This document shows positions 43,954 through 54,400 of a stretch of DNA of 64,000 nt, piece by piece. How positions within the stretch are numbered: position 1 is the stretch's first letter; every line of letters starts with the position of its first letter. Made by a program: the position numbers and the translations under genes. The DNA comes from Neopusillimonas aromaticivorans. GTDB taxonomy: Bacteria > Pseudomonadota > Gammaproteobacteria > Burkholderiales > Burkholderiaceae_B. The stretch covers positions 2,852,001 through 2,916,000 of the forward strand of contig NZ_CP128233.1 in the NCBI RefSeq assembly GCF_030344915.1. Reading direction: 5' to 3'. The notes below the pieces were generated by a model. The model made no database searches and was not told where the DNA came from. It saw nothing but the letters and a program-made list of their open reading frames with translations.

Positions 43954-44300
43954 TCAGAAATCAAGTTGTTCCAACGAAAGCCCCATCGCGGCCGCAATGC
44001 GCTCCCGAGTTGCTTTCTTGGGCTTGGCATCAGGGGCTTCCATTGCGGCATAGCTGGGCTGCCGGATTTCCAGACGCCGCGCCATTTCTGCTTGCGTCAG
44101 GGCCAGGTGCTCACGCCAAGCGCGGATCATGCTCCAGCCGTTCTTGACGCATAGGCGCATGACTTCGTGGGGGTGGTGCCATCGGCAGGGATACGGCCGG
44201 CAGGTTTCTTCCCCTCAGTGAGCTTCAGGTACTCATCGTAGGGCAGCACAACAAAGGCCGGCTTGCCGTTGGCTTCGAGTATGGTGGGGTTGATGCCCAT
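43954..44300 (-). CDS. HTH antitoxin of RelE-type system (frameshifted)
   Basis: N-terminal GINPTILEANGKPAFVVLPY then DEYLKLTEG looks like a Phd-type toxin-binding stretch. The C-terminus is an XRE HTH (LALTQAEMARRLEIRQPSYA). A one-base loss in the G run 44169-44173 splits them; repaired, the protein is ~115 residues and one domain passes into the other through HEVMRLCVKNGWSMIRAWRE. It lies 13 bases downstream of a RelE-family toxin on the minus strand. It would bind both the toxin and the operator upstream. Confidence 0.8.
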
Positions 44301-44313
44301 GATTGGCTCCTGT

Positions 44314-44568
44314 TCAGTAAGTTTGCACGTCGCGTTTCTTGACCTGCTGGATTTCGATGATTCTGACTTCGGCGTCAGCATCGAACAGGACTCGGTAATT
44401 GCCGATGCGCATGCGGTATCCGTACTCGTGTTTGGTCAGCGCGATGACGTTCTTGGCATTCGGGAAATTTTCCAACTCGTCCACGGCGTCGATGATTGTG
44501 CTTTGTTCCTTCCGGTCGATCTTGCGGAGTTGCTTTTTCGCCTTGTTTGACCAGTTGACCGCGTACAT
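44314..44568 (-). CDS. RelE/ParE-family toxin
   Basis: 84 residues. VNWSNKAKKQLRKIDRKEQS, NVIALTKHEYGYRMRIGNYR and VLFDADAEVRIIEIQQVKKR is the complete RelE/HigB-like fold pattern with conserved R-x-G-x-Y-R. RelE relatives cut mRNA on the ribosome; ParE relatives poison gyrase and cannot be excluded. Toxin-first gene order with an HTH antitoxin is HigBA-like. It stands next to attR, so it is host-side or a remnant of an older element. Confidence 0.85.
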   Translation of the reverse strand: MYAVNWSNKAKKQLRKIDRKEQSTIIDAVDELENFPNAKNVIALTKHEYGYRMRIGNYRVLFDADAEVRIIEIQQVKKRDVQTY

Positions 44569-44585
44569 GGATTTCCCTTGTTTGT

Positions 44586-44617
44586 ATAGGTTGATTATAG
44601 GTTAGGCTATAACCTAT
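44586..44617. promoter_or_regulatory. Putative toxin-antitoxin operator
   Basis: Two direct ATAGGTT copies (44586-44592, 44597-44603) and an inverted AACCTAT (44611-44617), immediately upstream of the toxin start. Spacing suits binding by the HTH antitoxin and autoregulation. Confidence 0.65.
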
Positions 44618-44900
44618 GGCAAGGGAACCTGTGGTAATCCCTCTAAAAAGAAAGCCAAGCGGGGGCATCGCCGTGCACTGCCGCCTGAATTGCCACGTAT
44701 GTTGGCGCTTACAAGAATACGCAGTTATTTGACGGCGTCAGTATGTTTGGGTCAAGGTAAAGGGGCAGCGTAGGCTGCCCCTTTACCTGAAGGTTGTGGG
44801 TTTTAAGGTTTAAGGAACCATCTAAACATATTCATGGAAATGTATAGATCTGGTTTGTTGCCGGTTTATGCGCCCACAAAAAAACCGCCCTAGGACGGTT
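44618..44900. other. Intergenic region with 14-bp perfect hairpin
   Basis: No ORF of note. GGTAAAGGGGCAGC (44756-44769) and GCTGCCCCTTTACC (44774-44787) form a perfect 14-bp stem with a four-base loop, without a T tail. It could be a bidirectional RNA stop, a REP-like element or a small-RNA end. Further right, AACCG...CGGTT at 44884-44900 with a poly-A run is a minus-strand terminator. Confidence 0.55.
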
Positions 44901-44904
44901 CTAT

Positions 44905-44980
44905 TCTTCAGGGTCGTTTGCGATGTGACGATCAATAGGGCGATGGCCGCGACAGCCAAGGCGGTAATTTTCTTCATCAT
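44905..44980 (-). CDS. Possible ~25-residue secreted peptide (frameshifted)
   Basis: MKKITALAVAAIAL begins at 44980 like an entericidin-type signal peptide. The frame ending with DRHIANDPEE stops at 44905 directly before the terminator, which suggests a one-base loss in the middle. As written the ORF continues through the terminator. Low-confidence small gene. Confidence 0.35.
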
Positions 44981-45015
44981 GGGTTTGTCTCCTTGTTAAC
45001 CGTCCGGAATGGTTT

Positions 45016-45265
45016 TTATTTGGCTGTTGCCCCTGCCGCACGAAGTGAGCTTTCAATTTCTTTGAAGCCTCGCTTTTGGGCATGTTCCAGTGGGGTTACG
45101 CCCTCGCGATCAGCCAGGTTTGGATTCGCCCCTGCCTTGAGCAAAATATCGACGATCTGCTGATGCTGCTTGCCGCCATTGCCCAGAATGATGGCTTCGA
45201 GTAATGCAGTCCAGCCAAGGTTGTTGACATGGTCGATTGAGACGCCCGCATCGACTACCGTTCTG
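45016..45265 (-). pseudogene. Ankyrin-repeat protein, 3' fragment
   Basis: The C-terminal part of an ankyrin-repeat protein: VVDAGVSIDHVNNLGWTALL then EAIILGNGGKQHQQIVDILL and KAGANPNLADREGVTPLEHA. The frame meets a stop just upstream of VVDAG (~45265) with no start codon, so the 5' part is missing at the junction with the restriction-modification operon. It marks the left break of that island. Confidence 0.7.
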
Positions 45266-45313
45266 TGCTAAGTTCTTCGCTATAAAAACTTTTGCATTAA
45301 GGCTGTCAAATTC

Positions 45314-46873
45314 ATGGTTGACGACATCAAAAAACCCTGTGGGCCGCCGCCGACAAACTGCGCGCCAACATGGACGCCGCCGAGTACAAGCACCTGGTAC
45401 TGGGCCTGATCTTCCTGAAGTACATCTCTGACACCTTCGCCGCGCGCCAGGCCGAGCTTCGCGCCCGCTTCGCCGACGAAAACGACGAATACTACTTTCC
45501 GGATGCCAGTGAAGACGACCTGGCCGCTGAACTGGAAGACCGCGATTACTACACCGCCGCCAACATCTTCTGGGTACCCGAAGCCGCTCGATGGGAAGCC
45601 TTGCGCGCTGCCGCCAAGCAGCCGGATATTGGTAAGCGTATCGACGACGCCCTGACGGCCATTGAAGCCGAGAACCCCAAGCTGAAAGGCATTCTGGACA
45701 AACGGTATGGTCGCGCACAATTGCCCGACGGCAAACTGGGCGAACTGGTCGACCTGATTTCCACTATCGGTTTTGGTACCGACGCCAGCGCCGCACGCGA
45801 CATTCTGGGCCAGGTATATGAATACTTCCTGGGCCAGTTCGCCAGCGCCGAAGGCAAGAAAGGCGGCCAGTTCTACACGCCTGCCAGCATTGTAAAAACC
45901 CTGGTGGCCGTTCTGGCGCCACACAAAGGCCAGGTGTACGACCCCTGCTGCGGCTCGGGTGGCATGTTTGTGCAGTCGGAAAAATTCATCGAAGCGCATG
46001 GTGGCAAAATTGGCGACGTGTCCATTTACGGGCAGGAATCGAACCCCACCACTTGGCGCCTGGCGGCCATGAACCTGGCCATTCGCGGCATTGATTTCAA
46101 CCTGGGCAAAGAGCCCACCGACACCTTCACCCGCAACCAGCACCCCGATTTGCGGGCAGACTTCATTTTGGCCAACCCGCCGTTCAACATTAGTGACTGG
46201 TGGCACGGCAGCCTGGAAGGCGATGCGCGCTGGGTGTATGGCGACCCGCCCCAAGGCAACGCCAACTACGCCTGGTTGCAGCACATGCTGTACCACCTGA
46301 AGCCCACCGGGCGGGCTGGCATTGTGCTGGCCAATGGCTCGATGAGCTCCAGCCAGAACAATGAAGGCGTGATTCGCGCCGCCATGGTGGAGGCCGATGT
46401 GGTGGAAGTGATGGTGGCCCTGCCCGGGCAGCTGTTCTTCAACACCCAGATACCGGCGTGCCTGTGGTTTTTGGCCAGGCAGAAGAAGCGTAAAGGTGAA
46501 GTCCTGTTCATCGACGCCCGAAAAATGGCCAAGATGATTTCACGGGTGCAGGCCGAACTGGATGACGACGCCATTACCCGCATTGCCGAAACGGTTGCTG
46601 CGTGGCGCGGTGAGGCGGAAGACGGTGCGAACATTACCGAATACGCCGATGTTCCCGGGTTTTGCCGCAGCGTGCCCTGGCGGAAATTGCCCAGCATGGC
46701 CATGTGCTGACGCCGGGCCGTTACGTGGGCGCCGAAGCCGTGGAGGATGATGGCGAAGCGTTCGCGGAAAAGATGCAGAAGCTGACGGAAAAGCTGGGTG
46801 AGCAGATGGCCAAAGGGGCCGAACTGGACGCGCTGATTCGGCAGAAGCTGGGGGGCTGGGGTATGAGTTCTGA
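45314..46873 (+). CDS. hsdM: Type I restriction-modification methylase HsdM (three frameshifts)
   Basis: N6-adenine methylase subunit, which with HsdS methylates the recognition site. The N-terminal helical domain begins at MDAAEYKHLVLGLIFLKYIS, preceded by the start MVDDIK at 45314 once the A run 45329-45334 gets one base. Motif I is DPCCGSGGMFVQ and motif IV NPPFNISDW. A loss at 46672-46676 and one in the G run 46850-46855 must be repaired; the last gives LGGLGYEF, the usual HsdM end, at 46873. As written, the third break fuses HsdM to the YhcG protein. Restored length ~520. Confidence 0.93.
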
Positions 46874-47936
46874 AATCGTGTCCCGTCAACCTGAATACAG
46901 TACCTGGCTGGGCGAACTAAAAACCCGATTCCGACAGGTACAGCTCAAGGCCGCTGTAGCCGTCAATACGGCGTTGCTTCAGTTTTACTGGGAACTGGGG
47001 GCGGACATGGTGGAGCGTCAGCAGCAATACGCCTGGGGTCAAGGCTTTGTGGTGCAACTGAGCGCCGACTTGATGCGCGAATTTCCCGATGTGAAGGGGT
47101 TTTCAGAACGCAACCTCAAGTACATCCGGCAATGGCACCTGTTTTGGCGTGAGGCCGCAATTGGGCAACAGCCTGTTGCCCAATTGATCGGCATCCCTTG
47201 GGGGCATAACCTCACCATCCTGAGCAAGTGCAAACGGCATGACGAGGCGCTGTATTACGTGCAGGCAACGCAGGCCTACGGTTGGAGCCGCAACGTGCTG
47301 GTGCATCAGATTGAAAGCGGCCTGTGGCAACGAGAAGGCCAGGCGATTACCAATTTTGCCCAAACGCTTCCTGCTGTGCAGTCCGACCTGGCGGCGCAGG
47401 TGCTGAAAGACCCGTATGTATTCGATTTTTTGTCGCTGACCAAAGAACACAGCGAACGCGAACTGGAAGCAGGCTTGGTGCAGCACATTACCCAGTTTTT
47501 GCTGGAACTGGGTGCAGGTTTTGCCTACATGGGTCGTCAGGTACCGTTGCAAGTGGGCGAGCGCGATTTCTTCCTGGACTTGCTTTTTTACCATGTACGC
47601 TTGCACTGCTATGTGGTTGTGGAGCTTAAAACCGGTGATTTTGAGCCTGAGTTTGCAGGCAAGCTCAACTTTTACCTGAAAGCCGTAGACAAACAACTGC
47701 GGCGCGACGGCGACCAACCCACCATAGGCCTGTTGCTCTGCAAAAGCAAAGACCGGTTGGTGGCTGAATACGCCCTGAGTGACATTCAAAAACCCATGGG
47801 CTTGGCCACCTACACGTTGAGCCATACATTGCCAGAGTCGCTTCAGGGTGAATTACCAAGCATTGAACAACTTGAGCGGGAACTGGGGTTGGAGATGAGT
47901 GCTGATGGTGGGTCAGAAGCTGGGGGTGGGGTATGA
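46863..47936 (+). CDS. YhcG/DUF1016 PDDEXK nuclease inside hsd operon
   Basis: 357 residues from ATG 46863. DUF1016_N: WLGELKTRFRQVQLKAAVAV then NTALLQFYWELG, and GFSERNLKYIRQWHLFWREA. DUF1016 nuclease: FDFLSLTKEHSERELEAGLV, FFLDLLFYHVRLHCYVVVEL (D and E-x-K: VELKTG) then GLLLCKSKDRLVAEYALS. YhcG-type proteins are linked to mobile-element and R-M loci. The gene is placed between hsdM and hsdS and bracketed by a ~30-bp duplication, so it looks like a later insertion. Substrate unknown. Confidence 0.88.
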   Translation: MSSEIVSRQPEYSTWLGELKTRFRQVQLKAAVAVNTALLQFYWELGADMVERQQQYAWGQGFVVQLSADLMREFPDVKGFSERNLKYIRQWHLFWREAAIGQQPVAQLIGIPWGHNLTILSKCKRHDEALYYVQATQAYGWSRNVLVHQIESGLWQREGQAITNFAQTLPAVQSDLAAQVLKDPYVFDFLSLTKEHSERELEAGLVQHITQFLLELGAGFAYMGRQVPLQVGERDFFLDLLFYHVRLHCYVVVELKTGDFEPEFAGKLNFYLKAVDKQLRRDGDQPTIGLLLCKSKDRLVAEYALSDIQKPMGLATYTLSHTLPESLQGELPSIEQLERELGLEMSADGGSEAGGGV

Positions 47937-49266
47937 GTTCTGATTGGGTTGAAACTACTCTTGGAGATATCTGCCGCCGTCAAGGAGGCTCAATTCAGAC
48001 GGGGCCTTTTGGTAGCCAATTACACACCTCTGACTACACGGACAAAGGAATACCTGTTGTCATGCCCACTAACATACGCGAAGGCAGAATTTCCCAAGAA
48101 GATATCGCTCGTGTAGGCATAAAAGATGTCGAGCGCCTGTCTCAGCATCGGCTGAGAACGGATGACATCGTCTTCAGCCGTAGGGGTGACGTCACAAAAA
48201 ATGCACTGATTGGCATGGACGAGGATGGTTGGCTATGTGGTACAGGTTGCTTGAAGGTTCGCTTAGGTCAGGAACAGATTGCTAATCCCCGTTTTATTTC
48301 TTACATGTTGTGCTCGCCTGAGAGTAAGGATTGGCTGATACGTCACGCTGTTGGTGCCACGATGCCAAACCTGAATACGGGCATTCTTGCGGCAGTGCCT
48401 GTCACGTTGCCACCCCTTTCAATTCAGAAAGCCATTGCAGGCACAATCGGTGCCCTCGACGACCGCATCACCCTCATGCGTGAAACCAACAAAACCCTTG
48501 AATCCATCGCCCAGGCCATCTTCAAATCCTGGTTCGTGGACTTTGACCCCGTGCGGGCAAAGATGGAAGGCCGTCAGCCTGAGGGCATGGATGAAGACAC
48601 GGCAGCATTGTTTCCAGATTCGTTTGAAGAGTCGGAGCTGGGGTTGATTCCGAGGGGTGGGCCTTTGGGCGACTATCCGACTTGCTTAAGCTTCACAAGG
48701 GAAGCGTAAACCCGGGAGCGACGCCGAGTACTGAATACCTGCATTACAGTTTGCCGGCATACGATACAGATATGATGGCTAAGAAGGAGTTTGGTGCGAC
48801 CATAAAAAGCAACAAAACAACTGTCCCAGAGAACGCAGTGCTTTTTTCAAAACTCAACCCTGTTATTCCCCGTATCTGGTTGCCGGTTGAGTTTGGTCTA
48901 AATGCTATTTGTTCAACAGAGTTCCTCCCTTTCGTGCCAACAAGCAAGTCAAACACTCCTTTTATTTACTGTTTACTGAAATCACCTGGCCTGCGCGACC
49001 AAATCGTTCCCCTGGCTTCTGGAACATCGAATAGCCACCAGCGAATTCGACCAGATAGTATTTTGTCATTGGGAAATGTATTGCCGAATACGCTTGTCAT
49101 GGAAAAATTCGAGGCAGTGGTTGAGCCCTTGCTGGTAAGAACTAAATCCAATCAACTGTCTGTTCAGTTACTTAGTGCTATCCGCGACACCCTGCTCCCC
49201 CGTCTAATCTCCGGCCAACTTCGCCTGCCCGAAGCCCAGGAGCAGATTGAGGCAGCACTGTCATGA
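47933..49266 (+). CDS. hsdS: Type I specificity subunit HsdS (frameshifted)
   Basis: Two target-recognition domains with conserved regions: N-terminal DWVETTLGDICRRQGGSIQT then GPFGSQLHTSDYTDKGIPV, central helical LDDRITLMRETNKTLESIAQ then AIFKSWFVDFDPVRAKMEG, and, after repair at 48655-48660, RGW-type second TRD beginning GRLSDLLKLHKGSVNPGATP with C-terminal LLSAIRDTLLPRLISGQLRL. The second TRD would be lost if the frameshift is real, giving a half-specificity protein. About 444 residues repaired. Starts inside the YhcG stop. Confidence 0.92.
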
Positions 49267-49356
49267 TGATCAAACCGGTATGTCCCCCGAAAAGTGGTTC
49301 TTCACAAAATGGTCAGCAGGCTGCTGACCAATTATCCTCGTCGAAGAGACCTCCGC

Positions 49357-51462
49357 ATGAAATTTGACCTGCACACCCTTGAAGACATCAATCTGCTTGG
49401 CGAGTCACTGGAGCTGGAATGCAAGCTCGCGCAAGGGCAGGACGGTACCGGCGAAGTGCCCAAGGATTTCTGGCGGACGTATTCAGCAATGGCGAATGCC
49501 CAAGGTGGTGTTGTCTTGTTTGGGGTGCAAGAAAAGGCTGGCCAGTTCAGCGTGGCAGGCCTGAAAAACCCGGCCAAGGTTCGCGCGGACCTTTTCAACA
49601 CGCTGAACAATCGTGCCAAGGTGAGCACCAATCTGTTGAACGATGCTGACGTGACAACAGCTGTCGTCGACTCCAGGAACGTGCTGGTCATTTCCATCCC
49701 TGCAGCAACGCGAAAGCAGAAACCCGTCTTCCTGAATGGGCAACCGCTAGGCAATACCTGGCTGCGCTTGAACGACGGCGACAGACACTGCGATGAAGAG
49801 ACGGTCAAACGCATGCTGGCCGAACACGTTGAGGACGAACGCGATGCACGTATCCTGATTGGCTTCGGCATGCATGACCTTGATGATGAAAGCTTGCGTA
49901 TCTACCGTCAGATGCTGCGTGACGAAAAACCAGCGCACCCGTACCTGGAGCAAAATGATGCAGACTTCCTGAAAAGTCTGCGTGGATGGCGACGCGATCG
50001 CCAGACGGGTGAAGAGGGGCTGACGATTGCCGGCCTGCTGATGTTCGGCAAATGGGCTGCCATCCAAGAGGCCATGCCGCACTATTTCCTGGACTACCAG
50101 GAGCGACCAGAAGCGAAGACCGAATTGCGCTGGATAGACAGGCTGGTTCCGGATGGCACCTGGACAGGCAATCTCTTTGAGTTTTATCGTCGGGTCTATC
50201 GCAAGTTGACCTCTGACCTGAAAGTACCGTTTACACTCAAGGACGGGCAGCGCCAGGAAGATACGCCTGTGCATGTCGCACTTCGTGAAGCCTTGGTGAA
50301 CACCCTGGTTCATGCGGACTACACCGGACGCTTGTCTGTGCTGGTTGTCAAGCGCCCGGACATGTTCGGCTTCCGTAATCCAGGCAGGTTGCGCTTGCCT
50401 ATCGAACAAGTGTTGCGCGGCGGCGAAAGCGATTGTCGCAATCGCATCTTGCATCAGATGTTCCTGTTGATTGGCCTTGGCGAACGAGGCGGTTCTGGCG
50501 TGCCTAAAATATACAGCGGCTGGAAGAGTCAGCACTGGCGCCCGCCAGCATTGCAGGAAAAGGTAGAGCCGGAACAAACGCAGCTCATGCTGCAAATGGC
50601 GGATCTGTTGCCCGAAGACGTGCTCGCACAACTAAAGAGCCGGTTCGGCCACCAATTCGAGGAGCTGGATTTTACCGGGCGCCTGGTGATGGCTACTGCC
50701 GCGATAGAGCGTGTTGTCAGTCATAAACGGCTGTTGGAAATCTGCGAAGCTCATTCCCACGATTTGAGCCTGCTGTTGTCACGCCTGGTCAGGCAGGGGC
50801 TGCTGGTGTCTGATGGGAAGTCCCGTGGAGTGGTCTATTTCCTGCCCGGTGAGAGTCTGCCGACCCCGGACCTGGTTTTCATGGGGCCGACCTTTCCCTC
50901 GATGGATGCCGGAATTGCCCGGACCACCTCCGAACATTCGCAGCCCACCTCCGAACATTCGCAGCCCACCTCCGAACATTCGCAGCCCACCTCCGAACAT
51001 TCGCAGCCCACCTCCGAACATTCGCAGCCCACCTCCGAACATTTGGCGCATGACTCCGAAGATGTATTGGGTTTTTGGGAGAGGGATGCGCAGGGCCGTA
51101 TGCTGAGCGCGCATCTTGACGCGCCCATTGTGGACGACCTGAATAAGCTGGAGCCAACGTTTCTTTCTGCGTTGAAAGAGCTGGCGCAGGAGCCTGCCCA
51201 CTGGTCAAGGCTTGAACGTTCCCGGATGGAGTCCGTCATTCTGTCTATTTGTCAGGACCAGTTCCTGACATTGTCCGCGATGTCACAACTCGTTTGCCGT
51301 AGTCCGGACGGCTTACGGCAGCAATATTTGAGTCGCATGGTCAAAAGTGGGTCCATGACCCTGGCGTTTCCGACTAAGCCAACGCACGAAAAACAGGCCT
51401 ATCGTGCAGTTCCTGGAGCACGACCTCTCGAAGCAACTGAATCCCCGAGCAAGACGCCATGA
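49357..51462 (+). CDS. AlbA_2/Schlafen-type ATPase in hsd operon
   Basis: About 701 residues. The N-terminal Schlafen AlbA_2 domain (ESLELECKLAQGQDGTGEVP then FWRTYSAMANAQGGVVLFGV) is followed by a HATPase-like part (HVALREALVNTLVHADYTGR, GLGERGGSGVPKIYSGW) as in DNA-binding accessory proteins of R-M loci. A winged helix and a low-complexity part with TSEHSQP repeats come next, then a helical C-terminus. GAAGAG before 49357 decides the start. Placed between hsdS and hsdR and overlapping hsdR by four bases, so probably an accessory regulator or effector of the R-M system. Confidence 0.82.
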   Translation: MKFDLHTLEDINLLGESLELECKLAQGQDGTGEVPKDFWRTYSAMANAQGGVVLFGVQEKAGQFSVAGLKNPAKVRADLFNTLNNRAKVSTNLLNDADVTTAVVDSRNVLVISIPAATRKQKPVFLNGQPLGNTWLRLNDGDRHCDEETVKRMLAEHVEDERDARILIGFGMHDLDDESLRIYRQMLRDEKPAHPYLEQNDADFLKSLRGWRRDRQTGEEGLTIAGLLMFGKWAAIQEAMPHYFLDYQERPEAKTELRWIDRLVPDGTWTGNLFEFYRRVYRKLTSDLKVPFTLKDGQRQEDTPVHVALREALVNTLVHADYTGRLSVLVVKRPDMFGFRNPGRLRLPIEQVLRGGESDCRNRILHQMFLLIGLGERGGSGVPKIYSGWKSQHWRPPALQEKVEPEQTQLMLQMADLLPEDVLAQLKSRFGHQFEELDFTGRLVMATAAIERVVSHKRLLEICEAHSHDLSLLLSRLVRQGLLVSDGKSRGVVYFLPGESLPTPDLVFMGPTFPSMDAGIARTTSEHSQPTSEHSQPTSEHSQPTSEHSQPTSEHSQPTSEHLAHDSEDVLGFWERDAQGRMLSAHLDAPIVDDLNKLEPTFLSALKELAQEPAHWSRLERSRMESVILSICQDQFLTLSAMSQLVCRSPDGLRQQYLSRMVKSGSMTLAFPTKPTHEKQAYRAVPGARPLEATESPSKTP
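50926..51045 (+). repeat. Five and a half 21-bp tandem repeats
   Basis: The unit ACCTCCGAACATTCGCAGCC plus C encodes TSEHSQP; five full copies from 50926 and a partial sixth (TSEHLA). Identical copies and a multiple of three mean slippage would change linker length without breaking the frame. Confidence 0.9.
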
Positions 51463-54400
51463 CTGAAGACCAACTCGAACATGAAGCCTTGGGCTGGCTG
51501 GCCGACATCGGCTACACCATTCGCAGCGGCCCGGACATTGCCCACGACAGCCCCGACCCGCAGCGCAGCAGCTACACCCAGGTCATTTTGCCGGGTCGCC
51601 TGCGTGACGCCATCGACCGGCTGAACCCGCACATACCGGCCAGCGCCCGCGAAGATGCTTTCAAGCAGGTTGAAAACCTCGATACCCCTGTTCAGTTGGC
51701 TGCCAACCGCAGTTTTCACAAGCTGCTGACCAATGGCGTGAATGTGGAATACCAGCACAACAGTGAAACACGCGGCGACTTCGTGCGCCTGGTAGATTGG
51801 GCCAGTCCGCAAAATAACGAGTTCTGGGCGGTCAGCCAGTTCACGCTGAAAGGCCCACACCACACCCGCCGCCCAGACATCATTCTGTTCATCAATGGTT
51901 TGCCGTTGGTACTTATCGAGCTGAAAAACGCTGTCAACGAAGATGCCGATATCTGGAAAGCCTACGACCAGATTCAGACATACAAAGAACAGATTCCCGA
52001 CATCTTCGAGTACAACGAAATTCTGGTGGTGTCCGATGGCAGTGAGGCGCGTTTCGGGTCGTTATCGGCCAATGCCGAACGCTTCATGCAGTGGCGCACC
52101 ATTGACGGGGTAGAACTTGACCCCTTGGGCCAGTTCAATGAACTGGAAACCCTGGTGCGCGGCTTACTGGCCCCGAACTATTTGCTGGATTACCTGCGGT
52201 ACTTCGTACTGTTCGAAGACGATGGCACCTTGATCAAGAAAATTGCGGGCTATCACCAATACCATGCCGTGCGATTGGCCATACAACATGTGGTCCAGGC
52301 CTCGCAACCGCAAGGCAAGGCCAGCGAACGTGGCAAGGGCGGGGTGGTGTGGCATACGCAGGGTAGCGGCAAAAGCATCACCATGACCTGCTTTGCCGCC
52401 AGGGTGATGCAAGAGCCTGCCATGCAGAACCCTACCATTGTGGTCATTACCGACCGCAATGACCTGGACGGCCAGCTTTTGGCGTGTTCAGCCTGGCCCA
52501 AGACCTGCTGCGCGAACAGCCCGTGCAGGCCAGCACCCGCCAGCAACTGCGTGAACTGTTGTCCAACCGGCCCTCGGGCGGCATTGTGTTTGCCACCATT
52601 CAGAAGTTCATGCCCGGGGAAGACGAAGACACCTTCCCCATGCTGTCGGACCGCAGCAACATTGTTGTCATTGCCGACGAAGCCCATCGCACCCAATATG
52701 GCTTTGAGGCAAAACTCAAGAAGAAGCCCAGGGCAAAGGCAATCCGGTGCCAGTAACGCCTGAAACGTCAGAAAGGCCTGAAACGTCTGACCCGGCTGAA
52801 GACGACGACGCGGCAAGCTACCCGACAGCCGCGCCCGCAACCGTCTATGACCTGAAGGCTGACCATACAGAAAATACAGCCCTCATGGCTCAGTTTGCCG
52901 GTGCCGAAACCTACACCTGGCAGGCCGGTTACGCCCAGCACCTGCGCGATGCCTTGCCCAACGCCACCTTTGTGGCCTTCACCGGCACTCCGGTCAGCAG
53001 CACCGACCGCGACACGCGCGCCGTGTTCGGCGATTACATCCACATCTACGACATGCAGCAGGCTAAGGAAGATGGCGCCACGGTGGCCATCTACTATGAG
53101 TCCCGCCTGGCCAAGTTGAAGCTGAAAGAAGCTGACCTTGAATCCATTGATGAAGAAGTGGACGAGCTGGCCGAAGATGAAGAGGAACACACCCAGGCAC
53201 GGTTGAAATCGAAATGGGCGGCACTGGAAAAAGTGGTCGGGGCCGAGCCGCGTATTGCCAGCGTCGCTGCCGACCTGGTGGCCCACTTCGAAGAACGCAA
53301 CACAGCCCAGGACGGCAAGGCCATGGTGGTGGCCATGAGCCGGGAAATCTGTGTTCACCTGTACAACGAAATCGTGAAGCTGTGCCCAGATTGGCATGAT
53401 GATGACCCCGAAAAGGGGGCCATCAAGGTCATTATGACGGGCAGCGCCAGCGACAAAGCCTTGTTGCGCCCACACATCTACAGCGGCCAGGTCAAAAAGC
53501 GCCTGGAAAAACGCTTCAAAGACCCGGCAGACCCGCTGAAACTGGTGATTGTGCGCGACATGTGGCTGACCGGCTTTGATGCCCCTTGTGTACACACCAT
53601 GTACATCGACAAGCCCATGAAGGGGCACAACTTGATGCAGGCCATTGCCCGCGTGAACCGAGTGTTCCGCGACAAGCAAGGCGGCTTGGTCGTGGATTAC
53701 ATCGGCATCGGCAACGAGCTGAAAGCTGCCATGAAGGAATATACGGCCAGTAAAGGCCGAGGCAAGCCCACAGTGGATGCCCACGAAGCCCTGTCCGTGA
53801 TGCTGGAAAAGCTGGATATTTTGCAGGGCATGCTGCATGGCTTTGACTATTCCGGCTTCAAAACCGGCGGCCACAAAGTGCTGGCCGGCGCGGCCAACCA
53901 TATCTTGTCGCTGCGCCCGCCACCCGGGCAAAAAGACGCCAAACTGGACGGCAAAAAACGCTTTGCTGACACCACCCTAGCACTAAGTAAAGCCTTTTCG
54001 CTGTGCTGCACTTTGGACGAAGCCAAAGCCCTGCGCGACGAGGTGGCCTTCATGCAGGCTGTAAAAGTCATCTTGACCAAACGCGACATCAGCGCTCAGA
54101 AGAAAACCGACGAACAGCGCGAAGCCGCCATTCGGCAAATCATCAGCCAGGCGGTGGTCAGCGACAGCGTGGTGGACATCTTCGACGCTGTGGGTCTGGA
54201 GAAACCTAACATCGGCTTGCTGGACGACGAGTTCCTGGCCCAGGTCCGCAACCTGCCCGAACGCAACCTGGCGGTGGAACTGCTGGAACGCTTGCTGGAA
54301 GGTGAAATCAAAAGCAAGTTTGCCAGCAACCTGGTGCAACAGAAGAAGTTTTCCGACATGCTGGGCAGCGTGATAACCCGTTACCAGAACCGCAGTATTG

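Noticed and set aside
46662..47936. A natural HsdM-YhcG fusion protein
   Set aside because: The joined frame depends on a G-run length at 46850-46855; one extra G gives the normal HsdM end overlapping a separate YhcG start, the simpler reading.
48682..49266. Second half of HsdS as an independent half-specificity subunit
   Set aside because: No ribosome site or start suits it, and a one-base repair at 48655-48660 gives a normal full-length HsdS.
50926..51045. 21-bp repeats as a CRISPR array or origin iterons
   Set aside because: They are directly adjacent, encode TSEHSQP in frame and lie inside a long conserved protein.
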